Positions 41,274 through 53,929 of a stretch of 64,000 bases of DNA are shown one piece after another (positions within the stretch are counted from its first letter, which is position 1; the number at the start of each line of letters is the position of its first letter). Where the stretch lies: assembly GCA_018105865.1 (NCBI GenBank), contig JACLAT010000159.1:17843-81842 (forward strand), in the 5' to 3' direction. The position numbers and the translations under genes are program-made. This DNA is from Metaphire vulgaris. Its lineage: Eukaryota > Annelida > Clitellata > Crassiclitellata > Megascolecidae. Under the pieces are notes generated by a model. That model had not been told where the DNA came from. It was given only the letters and a program-made list of their open reading frames with translations, and made no database searches.

Positions 41274-42879
41274 TCTGCGTTGTGCCTATTGAGCCTAATA
41301 ATCGGCATGGGCATCCACAGAAATGTTTCCAGGGGGTGCAAAATAGGGTCATGTGACGAAAGAAATGAATAGTAATGTACAAGATTGCCAAGATCTATTG
41401 AATTAATAATTTTAAATAATTTACCGCTACAAGATAATTTCGCTGAATTCTTGGATAATTTCATATTTTAACCTAGTACTATAGTACACTTATTACAACT
41501 AATTGTTACTTTGTAGGTCTTAATAATAATTTTACTTTTTTCAAGCTGAATTAACAATAGATCGAAATGTCAACGACGCAATAAGGTATATTAATATCCT
41601 AAAGGCACATCGGTCTTCGCTTTAAGCTGGTAGTCAAGATGTTATTGTATTCGAGGTGGGTCATTCGTCCAACGCACGGTGTAGGAATTATTGTTTCGCT
41701 ATTGTATCGTAAAAAGATGAATGCGCCACTTCAATGGCTTTGAGTCAAAAAAAGTATTCAGGGCTCTTTTCAAGACTATTTTCTCTGCTTTATGCATCCA
41801 GCGTCCTTGATTTTCAACAACCAGTGTTCGTGTGGGTGGGTTATTAGGGGTTAACTCCCCACTATAGTCGAGCCAGAACCCCCGATAGCGAGACTAAGTT
41901 TCTCGATGTTTTTGTGAAAAACTGTGACGACAATGGCTAGAGAATTCACGTCAGGCAGCAGAAGATTGTGACAATTTTCACACAGCTTGGGTTACGGTTA
42001 GGTTTAGTTTGGTTGGTCTGGGTTAGATTTAGGTTTGTTTGTTTGATTCGTTTTGATAGTGTCAGTTTCAAAAGCTCTGTGGATATTAGCAAAAGAGTCG
42101 AACATCAGTCCGGATTTAGGCGATATTGAATCCCTGTAGAGTCAGTAAGTAGGGGGCCTACACTGGTAGTTTTCGAAATGTTTAAAAACGTCTACAAATA
42201 CGTGCTTAATTTCAAATACACGTGATTGAGTGTAGTCATGAGAAAAGCCTTGGAGCAGTCAACCAGGAAGAAAGCGCAGTCTAGTCCATTTAGCGACCGA
42301 CAACGAATCAAAACAGCGTTTCGTCTTTTGGGGGACCTTCTCAAGAGACAAAATAGATTCATTCAGTCATTTTTATTCACACTCATTCAGTCATTTTTAC
42401 TCACGAACACATCTTCTGTTTGGGTAGTTATTTATGGCTTTGCAATATCAGTTTGAAAGCTACCACGATACACGCGGCAGCTTTTAAACTGGTGAAAAGC
42501 AGTCATACAATAAAAGCTCTGCACTGACTGCTACAGGAGTAGAACTTGTAGAGGTCTACACAGAGGCTCTCTCTTTATAAGCACAAGTTAACGGCATGAA
42601 GAGCTTATTATAATGTAATGTTAGTTTGCTTTTCTTAGTTGATGAAAGAAGTCTACAGTAGTGTGAAATGAAGAGAACCTTATACCCTCAAGAACCACAA
42701 ATGACATCTGAAAATGTTGACAATACTTAGAAATTAACTGAAATAATGAAAATCAGGATTTTATTCCTGTATATTATGGCCTGACATGTTCCGATACTCT
42801 GAAATCGCTAATAGGCCTACTCAGATCTCTATATGTATGTATTCATATATCCAGCGTATTTATATCTAGTATTTATATC
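41274..42879. other. Unassigned DNA
   Basis: About 1.6 kb with no recognisable gene, element terminus or long repeat. Confidence 0.4.
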
Positions 42880-43455
42880 TTTCGAGACTGGATTACTGTA
42901 ACAGTGTCCTTCTCGGACTTCCTGGGAACCAGCTTAGCAGACTCCAGGCGGTCATCAATGCCTCTGCGCGGATTATTTTCGGCCTGAGGCGGCACGAGCA
43001 TGTGACACCTGTGCTAAGGGACAAGCTCCATTGGCTTCGGGTCCCGGAGCGCATAGTCTACAAGCGGTGTTGGCTGACTTTCCGCGCGCTTTCGGGACCC
43101 TGCCTGCCCCAATTACTTGTCACGCCTGGTACGGAAACAAACGACGACCGGGTGCTGTCTCCAGCTGAGATCCAGCAGTCGCCACCGGCTTTACGTTCCT
43201 CCTCCGGCCAGGACTCGGAAGTTTGGCGAGCGCTCCATGACTCACGGCAACCCACTTCTGTGGAATGCGCTCCCCGATTCGCTGGCCGGGACTATTTCTC
43301 CTGAAACGTTCGCCAAAGAACTAAAAACGTACTTGTTCACCAGATCGTACAGTTATTAGCTGTGTGTTGATTGTACAGCGCTTTTGGTTTTGGCCGATGG
43401 CCATGTTACGGCGCTTCATAAATAGTCGAATTATAATAATAATAATAATAATATA
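42880..43455 (+). pseudogene. LINE 3' end (CR1/L2-like RT C-terminus, 3' UTR, (TAA)n)
   Basis: The plus strand reads LDYCNSVLLGLPGNQLSRLQ, HVTPVLRDKLHWLRVPERIV, and after a frame change LYVPPPARTRKFGERSMTHG then LLWNALPDSLAG and ELKTYLFTRSY. The 3' UTR has GTTACGGCGCTTCATAAATA followed by ATAATAATA. It belongs to the same family as 1.5 kb and 12.0 kb. Confidence 0.85.
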
Positions 43456-44057
43456 ATGTGTCACAGTACACTGTAGATAGAATGAATGATATGTTTGGCG
43501 ACATAGTTGAGCGATGAGTGATTGTTAGCACTGAATGTACAAAAACTACTAGTGTTGCTCAAGATCGTCTTGAAGTTTATTTTACCTATAGTAGGCTAGT
43601 CTACGCCTTAGCAACACAAGAGGCTTAACAGAGATTATATTTACCTATTGGCCTAATGCACTGCGTGCAATTCAAATGAATGCCGTATACTCTGCCTTTG
43701 TACTTAGACCCTGTCACTGACTTGAGCTTATAGTTGTAGGTTCTCAATACAGTCCACAAGCCTAGATTAACGCGCGCGAAGCACTGTTTGCGTCAATGTT
43801 GTTGACGTAACGCATTGAAAACGAAAATGCAAAACGTGTTGAATAGAATACCATACGCCAAAAACACAAAGTCATTGAAATCGAAAGTGAAGCCACTGAG
43901 CTCAGGCTGAATATTTCAAACTTAATACCAACTCACGATAGAATTATAATAATTATTCCTAGATGTTAGTTATATCAATCAATCAATCAATCAATCAACC
44001 AGCCAACCATTCATAAACTTCTGTGGTGCCACAATCATAATGCCTAGGGTCGTTGAC
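43456..44057. other. Unassigned DNA
   Basis: No gene seen. A short (ATCA)n tract lies at 43975-43998. Confidence 0.4.
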
Positions 44058-44257
44058 TAGAGGTGGATCTAGGGGGGCAGGGGTACATATGTCACCGGGC
44101 GCCGAGGCGAGAGGGCGCCAAAATCGGATATTTGAATAAGTGAAAAATGCACAACAAAGAAGAAGAAACACGTGTGACGACCTTTTTGCCTGTCAGTTAT
44201 GTTAGGGCGCCAACGTACACTTTGTCCCCGGGCGCCGAATACCTAGATCCGCCTCTG
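44058..44257. mobile_element. hAT MITE, AGAGGTGGATCTAGG family (200 bp)
   Basis: Left TAGAGGTGGATCTAGG (first base changed from C), right CCTAGATCCGCCTCTG, flanks TCGTTGAC and TTGTTGAC (7 of 8). An inverted-content relative is at 53613. Confidence 0.85.
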
Positions 44258-44336
44258 TTGTTGACGCACCAAATCCAGTCGAATTAGAGCCGGGTCAAGC
44301 TGGAAATGTAAGTCAGATGGGAGGGAGGGGAGGGAC

Positions 44337-44516
44337 CAGTGGCGGCTCCACCGGGGCCAGGGGCCCGTGCCCCTATTGAGAGCCTGGCCCCCAGTGGCCC
44401 CCTAGTTGGGACCCTATACTTAATGATACATACATTAAAACAACAAATGGTTGGCCCCCATGATTAGGAAGTCCTCCTCAACGGCCCCCACTTGCCAAAT
44501 TCTAGAATCGCCACTG
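44337..44516. mobile_element. hAT MITE, CAGTGGCGGCTC family (180 bp)
   Basis: Left CAGTGGCGGCTCCACC, right TAGAATCGCCACTG, perfect duplication GGAGGGAC at 44329-44336 and 44517-44524. Confidence 0.95.
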
Positions 44517-44524
44517 GGAGGGAC

Positions 44525-45287
44525 AATCGGAGAAAGGATATACTGTATCTAGTTATACTGCATTGCACCAGGGTATACTGACCAATGTGACCACTGACCA
44601 TGTATAGTGACACGGGCAATTCCATGGTCCTTAAGGGCAAATAAGCTTTATGGACCACTAAATCGCATATATAGGCTACTACAATGTAGGTAATTTGTTG
44701 TAATAGTTTGTCTAATGAAGTCTATCAAAACTGGAGCACAGTTTAATCAGCTTAAGCGGTAACGATGACTGATGGGTCCCCGAGGCCAACACATTCTGGC
44801 GCCCCATTTTCTGGCCCAGCGCGCCACCACATTCCAAAACCGCATTATAGTGCGTATTCGTCAGCCTGGTTGACGTAACTCATTGGCAACCTACTTGATA
44901 ACTCAAATCAGAGAAAGGCTATAGAGATAGAGACAAAGATACGATACATTGCATTCTGTCAACTGAAGCTTGAGATTTGTTTACCGCGGATCAGAGTGCA
45001 GTAGGCCCTGTATACAGCCTACATTGTTTTCACTGTTGCTTCAGTAACAGGAGAGATCTTGCAGCAACACAAACATGTCGGCATTAAATTCGATATTGTA
45101 TATGCCACATCATGTGCGCTTAAAATGAAACAAATGTCATAAATTTCGTGTTCCAATGAGCTTCTGATTTACTTCAAGTTGCTTTCGTTTTTAACGGTGC
45201 TGGTGAGAGGCTGAACTAACCTGATTTATATCAGAAGCCTTCCATTTGCAAAAATAAGACAAAACACAGACCTTATTACCCTCTAGG
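44525..45287. other. Unassigned DNA
   Basis: Nothing recognisable. Confidence 0.4.
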
Positions 45288-46218
45288 CAGTGCTTCCCAG
45301 CCTGTGTGCCGTGGTACACAACCGCAGCAGCAGTAGAAGTGTGCCGTGGCAAAATGTTGGAAAATAGCAAAAATAATAATGGTGCTGTATTAGTTGGTAA
45401 TTATAAGTTGAATTTTATCTCTTCGATGACTTTAAGCATGAAACTAGAAAGATGCTCGCTTTGCTCGCGCTCGCTTCGCTCGCAGTGCAGGAAAATACTA
45501 ATCCAATACCTATACCTAATACCCAATCATTGAATTCATGCTGAACAACATTTCAATGATCGCCACCCAGCCAAGCTCTGCGCCACGTAATAATTAGGCC
45601 TATGTATGTTAAAATCACGCAACTGTGACCATTTGTGACGCTGTACACGTATTTTTTTGTGTACGTTAAAATGTACATTGCAACTACCTCAGGCTGCGAA
45701 CAATTGTTACCAATAGCAACGTCGTCGCACGCCCAGCCTCTGACGCTGCAATGACTCGACTAAACCGGTTCTACGAACAATTGTTACCAATAGCAACGTC
45801 GTCTTCGAACATCGCCCTCCAACGCATCGCGACGTAAGCGACTAAACGGTCTACCAATAGTCAACGCTCGCCCACCAACGCATCGCGACGTAAGGACTAA
45901 ACGGTCTAAACCGTCTACCAATAGTCAACCAATCAGAACGCTTGAAGGTAACAGACAAACTGGACAAACAGAGCAAGAATCTTAATATTATAAATAGTGA
46001 TACAGATTTAAAAGAAAATATGTACTTTTGAAGAACGTAGTCGATATTATAGGCCTACTGTATACTAGACTAGAGTATAATAGGCCTATATATTACTAGC
46101 ATGCCTATGCAAATGCATCATTTAAGAATGAAATGCGTGCATTTCTGACTGCAGTGTGCCGTAGACTGTATGCTTCTTGGATAGTGTGCCGTGGTTGGAA
46201 AAAGTGTGGAAAGCATTG
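45288..46218. mobile_element. hAT-like element of about 930 bp
   Basis: Left CAGTGCTTCCCAGCCTGTGT, right (inverted) CAATGCTTTCCACAC, and both ends carry GTGTGCCGTGG motifs. Flanks CTCTAGG and CTCTATA give an imperfect duplication. Inside are repeated patches (GAACAATTGTTACCAATAGC at about 45698 and 45776). No transposase is seen. Confidence 0.65.
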
Positions 46219-46231
46219 CTCTATACTCTAT

Positions 46232-46340
46232 AGCAGCGATTCTCAACCTTTATAGTGCCGCGACCCTTTTAATTCAATTACCCATGTTATGGCGGGCCCT
46301 CAACGGTTAAATTATTTTCGTTCACAATGTAAACTGCTAA
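46232..46340. mobile_element. Single end of a CAGCGGTTCTCAACC-type hAT
   Basis: CAGCGATTCTCAACCTTTAT and GCCGCGACCCTTTTAATT match the element at 38383-38666 in inverted orientation. The far end is not found. Confidence 0.55.
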
Positions 46341-46697
46341 AAATAATAATGCTAGCATGCCTATTTGACATTTAATATCTCGGTCGCGTGTAGATCAGTT
46401 TCAAAATAATTTATGGGTCATGTACCTGAGAATGTTTCTGATGTAATTGCCACATTTCATGCTGATATCTTTAGAGTTTGCTAAAATATGGCCAAAAACT
46501 AAAGATACCCAAATTTATGTATTTTTAACTGCAAGCGTCCTGAAGCTGTCATAAAGCTCAGCAATAAACACTTTACGAACACATAGATTAAAACAATCGC
46601 CATGTCAAAGATACACAGGCCGTCTTTTAAGTGTTAAAAATCTGGCACAGTACCTGGGGCCCCACTTGCATCTTAGAGGCCCCGCTGCGCGCAAACT

Positions 46698-46850
46698 ACT
46701 TTTTTGCTTGTCAACATTCAAAAACGTTTTGGAGATGACCTTTTTTGCTTGTCAACATTCAAAAACGTTTAGAAGATGAGCTTTTTTGCTTGTCAACATT
46801 CAAAAACGTTTTGGAGATGACCTTTTTTTTTTGCTTGTCAACATTTGATC
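46698..46850. repeat. Short tandem array, about 42-50 bp unit, four copies
   Basis: Units of TTTTTTGCTTGTCAACATTC followed by AAAAACGTTT and GGAGATGACC. GGGGCCCC-rich patches flank it, suggesting the core of a MITE whose ends I did not resolve. Confidence 0.8.
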
Positions 46851-46909
46851 TTCACATCTATGGCCCCGCAGGCTGCCAGGTGCCCTGGGCCCCACACAGG
46901 TATATGAGG

Positions 46910-47357
46910 GGCCTGAAGAGACAGACCTCAACTCAACAACGACTGACAGACACATCTATCTACAGACAAATCTTCGTAAGACACATGCATGTGGTGTGCT
47001 AACTATAGTGGTAATAACCTGCACTTGCGTGCGCAGGGTCTCGAGAGCCAGCGACACCTGTTGTGTTCTGTTGATATCAACCAAGGCTTCAATTGAAATT
47101 CGTACTTCATCGTCAGGTCTTTATGCTTGACCTTTTACTTGTCGTACCACAGAGCAGTGGTTCCCCAGGCCCTTCAAGTAAGCAAGTAAGTAAGTAAAAT
47201 CTCGTGAATTTCCTATCGCGCTTTCAAAAAGTATAGTCCCGAAATAGCTCCTTATTTATAGTCGCTAAACTTACTATGAAATAGATTTAGCGTATAGGCC
47301 TATAGCCAAAGGTGGGGTCATTTATGCACGGTCATTTAATCTAAAGTGGTCATTGTG
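46910..47357. other. Unassigned DNA
   Basis: No gene or element supported. Confidence 0.4.
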
Positions 47358-47525
47358 GTTGGGGAATTAGTAGGCTCCACTGGGGACAGGGGCCCGTGCC
47401 CTCCCTATTGAGTGCATGGCTCCCCAGTGGCCCCCTGTTGGGAACCTATACTTAATGCTACATACATTAAACAACAAATGGTTGGCCACCATGATTAGAA
47501 GTTGCCACCCCAACGGCCCCCAGTC

Positions 47526-48981
47526 CAATGTTCCTCTAAAGGTATATGTGAGGCGCGCGCGCACGAATTTATGGTAGCGCGTACAACATTTCTTTGTTTG
47601 CGCAGACAATTTATTTTGCTCAACGAGTATTACGTACGTTTCCAAAAAAGTATGATTTCGGTAGGTTCATTTGACTGAGGTGATTTATTTATTTAGGCAT
47701 GAGCAGAGTTAGTCGTGGTTGTTTATTTATCCCTAGACGCCAACGCGTTTGTTTTGCCCAATCAGTGTCGTTTATATCTGCTGATATTTGTGCGCATGCG
47801 CAGCCTGCAGGCTGCAGCCAAAATTTGCATAATAGGCGCCATTATATGAACAGCGCCCATTGTGATTTGGGTTACACATGTCATACGTGAGTCAATTTAT
47901 CAAGGACACCGGGATTATTAGTACACATTTATGACATTTTGCTTGATAATTAATTTGACTAAAGACAGACGTGAACAAATCTAGTATATATTAGTTTTAT
48001 CAAATCGCTTTACTTTAATTAGGTTTTGAACAACTTTCATTTTCGCCAACGATATATTGAATTTGAAATATATTGATATAAGTACTATTTTAATTTCTAA
48101 CATTTATTGTTGGTATACATCAGTGGTGCACAACGTCCGGCCCGCGGGCCACATCCGCCCGCGACGACTCGCCATGTGGCCCATGAGAACTAAATGAAAA
48201 TACCAATATGTCACGCCTTCTCTCAATGCCGTTTGTGACGGTTTTAGAGCCCAGGATGTTGTTAAAAATTAAATCTATAGTGTTCATATCTCTAAATTTT
48301 GCTGCGGTCATGACGAGTAGACTGGGTCACTGTTTGTTTAGCTGCAGAAAAACGTTGTATGACTGCTATGCCAATCGATATCTGTAAGCTGGTTGCAGAG
48401 GTGCAACAGCCATCACACTGACTTCCTGGTTTCAATCTTTCAAACTGCTAGTGACAAAGTTAAAACTGCTAGTGACAGATACAATGGTCCAATGTGTTTT
48501 GGTTTATTGTACACTAAGTTTGGGACTATAACGTTAGATTATGAACTGTTTCTATAAGTCTTATAAGACTAGTATAAGAATACTTTAGATTCTGCTAAAT
48601 ATGATTAACTTTAACATATAGCGTATAACTATAAACTTTATGTTTAGAAACTTATATAAAGGCACAACCATGCCTTTACTGTACTGATATTGTATAAGAC
48701 ACTTTACAGTAGTGTACAATGTATCTCAACTTAAAAAGTGATTTTGTACTAAATTGTAATAAACTTGAAGCAAAGACATAAATGGCAGTCGTCAGTTGAG
48801 TCTGGCCCTGAAGGATTTCAGAAATATAACTGTGGCCCGCGGCCGAAAAGGTTGTGCACCACTGGTATACAAAAATATAGCATTGATTGATTGATATTGA
48901 TGTAAGCGCTCATGACGAAACTATTTCCGCTCACGAAAAATCTGGTGCGCTCACGGTCTCGAAAAATTAGAGGGAACATTG
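47526..48981. mobile_element. hAT element with CAATGTTCC ends, nested
   Basis: Ends CAATGTTCCTCTAA and TTAGAGGGAACATTG, an end type known from Zaphod-like hAT elements. Flanks CCCCCAGT and CCCCCACT match 7 of 8 and come from the outer MITE. It is itself interrupted at 48121-48864. Confidence 0.88.
48121..48864. mobile_element. 744-bp hAT with CAGTGGTGCACAAC ends, innermost
   Basis: TIR CAGTGGTGCACAAC / GTTGTGCACCACTG followed inside by GGCCCGCGG. Flanks GTATACAT (48113-48120) and GTATACAA (48865-48872) match 7 of 8. No transposase is visible. Confidence 0.92.
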
Positions 48982-49021
48982 CCCCCACTTGCCAAATCCT
49001 AGAGCCGCCACTGGTTGGGAT

Positions 49022-50930
<1,909 letters not shown>

Positions 50931-51084
50931 ATATTAAACATGACCACTTGAGCATTGCCTCTTGGGAAAATTTGCTTGATAAAATTTCTGTGGGCGTCCG
51001 TGGCTGTGTTGCTAAAATTCTGTTAAACATCAAATGAAATATTTAAAAACAAATGCGGACAGAAGAGCAGACATTAACTTGGGT

Positions 51085-51325
51085 ATATTTTTAAAAATCC
51101 AATCCAACCCAAACCAAACCATCCTGATTTAGATCCAACACAACTCACGAAAGAAACAGGGTTACTTGACCAAGTCCAACCCAACTCACTGTAATACGTT
51201 ACAATTTCTTAAACCATTACTTATTTTTCCTACCCAACCCACCGTAAGCATGTAACTGTTGACCCAATCCAACCCAATCCAAAACCAATTCATGAGTGGA
51301 CTAACCCATATCCATGTCTGCAGGA
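51085..51325. mobile_element. Degraded, inverted GGGTT-rich hAT copy
   Basis: AACCCA-rich sequence ending CATATCCATGTCTG, the inverse of the family at 32288-33560. Confidence 0.6.
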
Positions 51326-52254
51326 GAGCAGTCGTGATGATGATTCCGATAATTGTAGGCACTTTTTGTGTTGCACTTCGCAACTCCCAGTCGAAAACTG
51401 TGGGCCAGTAAGTACAGTGTAGTGTCTATTCAATTTTCCCACTGGACCGTGAAGTTTCGAGCGGAGCTTTTGATATCTTCTTTCTTTTTCGACTTTGACG
51501 GTATACTTTCAATATTTGCAGTTAGAGTCATGTTTAATTTAATTCAAATTCATAGTCTATAAATCTTGCTATATCTTACTATCCATCCGTGATGTATATG
51601 GATGATAGAGCTCCTATCGAAAACCTTCAAGCTTGTATAGTGAAATACAACATAAGGCGAGATACAGAAATATAAGCTTATAATATAAAATAGATATAGG
51701 CCTAGACATGGAATATTTGATATCTTTTGAATGAGTAGCAGTTATTATAATAAAATAAATATAAATAGTGGAACAACATTTATATGACATCTATCTCTAT
51801 GTTTCTATTACTAATTTTAATTTTTATTATTTGATATATCTTTAAAAATTAGAATTAGACTCTATTATTAGAGTTTCGATAAATCATCTCCTAAACATGC
51901 TTTCTTCCACAACATTCTGGCGAACTTTTTGCTAGGCATTCTGAAATATGGTAAATCGCAGCCTTCGGCAACTTTTAACGTGACAGTGGAAATAAGAAAC
52001 ATACAAACATACGTATATATACATATACATATATATATATGCATACATATATGCGCATGTATATATACACCTGTACACTACATGCATTCAATTTACGTAG
52101 GCCTATTTTTCAATAGGCTTTACAAAAATGATAGCATATAATGAACCTCAGCAAGCAGTCATTATATAAATAAGTCATATATTTCACAAATACCTAACTC
52201 ATTAAGATGAGAAGGTGTAAAATTTAGAAATAGGGCCTATGTATATCTATACTT
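51326..52254. other. AT-rich unassigned DNA
   Basis: No gene or element boundary supported. Contains ATATAC repeats near 52010-52070. Confidence 0.4.
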
Positions 52255-52293
<39 letters not shown>

Positions 52294-52382
52294 TTGAGCA
52301 TGAGCATGATTGCATGCATGAGCATGATTGCATAGGCCTATATATATATATATATATATATATATACTATATATATATATAT
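52255..52382. repeat. Interrupted (AT)n with two GAGCATGATTGCAT units
   Basis: AT dinucleotide runs at 52256-52290 and 52339-52382 flank a small direct duplication. Confidence 0.9.
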
Positions 52383-52419
52383 GTGCAGAATACTAATTAC
52401 TGTCTACCTTTAGATCACT

Positions 52420-52990
52420 ATTAACTCCCTCAGCCTCCTCGACCCACACGTTCATCATCTTACCTCACTCTGTCACGCCCACTCAATCAGTCATCCCTGA
52501 AAATTTGTAACCGTGCCTTCTCATACGCTGGCCCTGAACTTTGGAACTCGATCCCAGCTTCCTCGCAGACTTGGATAATTTTCAAACAATAAAATCTAAA
52601 TCCTCCCTTTCCTATAATTCCTGCATTATCTCCTCAAGTCTTCAGGTCTAAGCTCAAATCATTCCTTTTCTAAAATCATATCCTCCATAGCTGTAACAAC
52701 AATCCTTAGCCTGACTGCCCTTTGATGTTGACTATTGCCTGGCTGATAACATACCTTTCCTATGCAGCTATTTTAAGAGAGGCTGAGCCGCCACAAGAAT
52801 AAGCATCTACTGTTGTTCTGCCCTCCAAGGCCCTATAGAAATCACCAGATTTTACTTTATTCTACTCACTTTACTTTACTGGTGAACATCTTCCGTTCCT
52901 CATTGACGTGTCAGCGTTGTCGACAGCGCCTTGACTTTGGCCTCGCCTGCTACAGCGCTATATAAAAGCTGTTCCGTATTTATATGTTTA
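52420..52990 (+). pseudogene. Degraded LINE 3' end
   Basis: Fragments read RAFSYAGPELWNSIPA and SQTW in the C-terminal layout of CR1-like polymerases, followed by a 3' UTR with TACAGCGCTATATAAAAGC. Many frame changes are present. Confidence 0.6.
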
Positions 52991-53612
52991 CATGACTTGC
53001 TTTTTAAAGCGTGGTCAGGTATGCCTATATGAGCGAAGCATAGCGCATTATAAATAAATAAATAAATAAATAAATAATATATATATATATATATATATGT
53101 TCAGATATACCTGAATTTCCGCTAATGTAAACATGAGTAGTATAGTTATATAGCCCTATTTTAGACCTTGGCTATTTTAGGCCGATCTTGTAGATCCGTA
53201 TAGGCCAACTTTGTCTAACCCAGCATAACTCTCAACACTTGCTCTCAAGCAATGTAAAGACATTAAAAACGGGGAATTAGTGAGATCAAATCAATTATTC
53301 ACGGAACTCACCTACGAACGCCTTCTCTAAAAATTAACTTAATTCAAGATGGACTTCTTTTCGAATTCTGAAGTGAATCGCTTCGCCCAATCAGGGAGCG
53401 AATAATCGTCGAAGGCGGGTTTTCCTCGGAAACTCGCTGTTAAGCCAAATTTCAACCAATCACGATAGATCGGCAGATCTTGACTTAATACGAGATTATC
53501 ACGAGATCTTGGAATTAACCTGATAAAAAAATTGCAAGTTGAAACATGGATGGCAATAGGTTCATAATTGTTCATGCCATATTAAGGCGTTTCTGGACTT
53601 TGTACTTTTAAC
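52991..53612. other. Unassigned DNA with short repeats
   Basis: (AAAT)n and (AT)n at 53054-53098. A minus-strand open frame of 78 codons at 53339-53575 has no recognisable feature and is not called. Confidence 0.4.
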
Positions 53613-53818
53613 CAGAGGTGGATCTAGGGGTGTTTATGCCCGGGGACAAAGTGTACTTTTTGGAGCCCCTAACGTTAAATTGGTGACGAGCAAAAACGTC
53701 ATCACATGTGTTTCTTCTTCTTTTATTTTTGCATTTCACTTACCCAAATACCCACTCCTTATGCTTCTCACCACGGCGCCTGGGGACATATGTCCTCCTG
53801 CCCCTCGGTCCGCCTCAG
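53613..53818. mobile_element. hAT MITE, CAGAGGTGGATCTAGG family
   Basis: Left CAGAGGTGGATCTAGG, right GGTCCGCCTCAG, with TTTTAAC on both sides. The interior is inverted relative to 44058-44257. Confidence 0.75.
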
Positions 53819-53929
53819 TTTTAACTTCATGGCCGGTTGAAGCATTCATATTCTTCATTGTAGTTGGTGTGACTCATTATAGGCTGTGATCCAGTTTTGA
53901 TGTGCATTTATCAGAGAACTTATGATATG

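Larger units (their letters stand above)
47366..49013. mobile_element. hAT MITE, CAGTGGCGGCTC family, split by a nested hAT
   Basis: The left part (47366-47524) and right part (48982-49013) are the two halves of the family consensus. Outer flanks GTTGGGGA (47358-47365) and GTTGGGAT (49014-49021) match 7 of 8. The interior is the hAT at 47526-48981. Confidence 0.88.
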
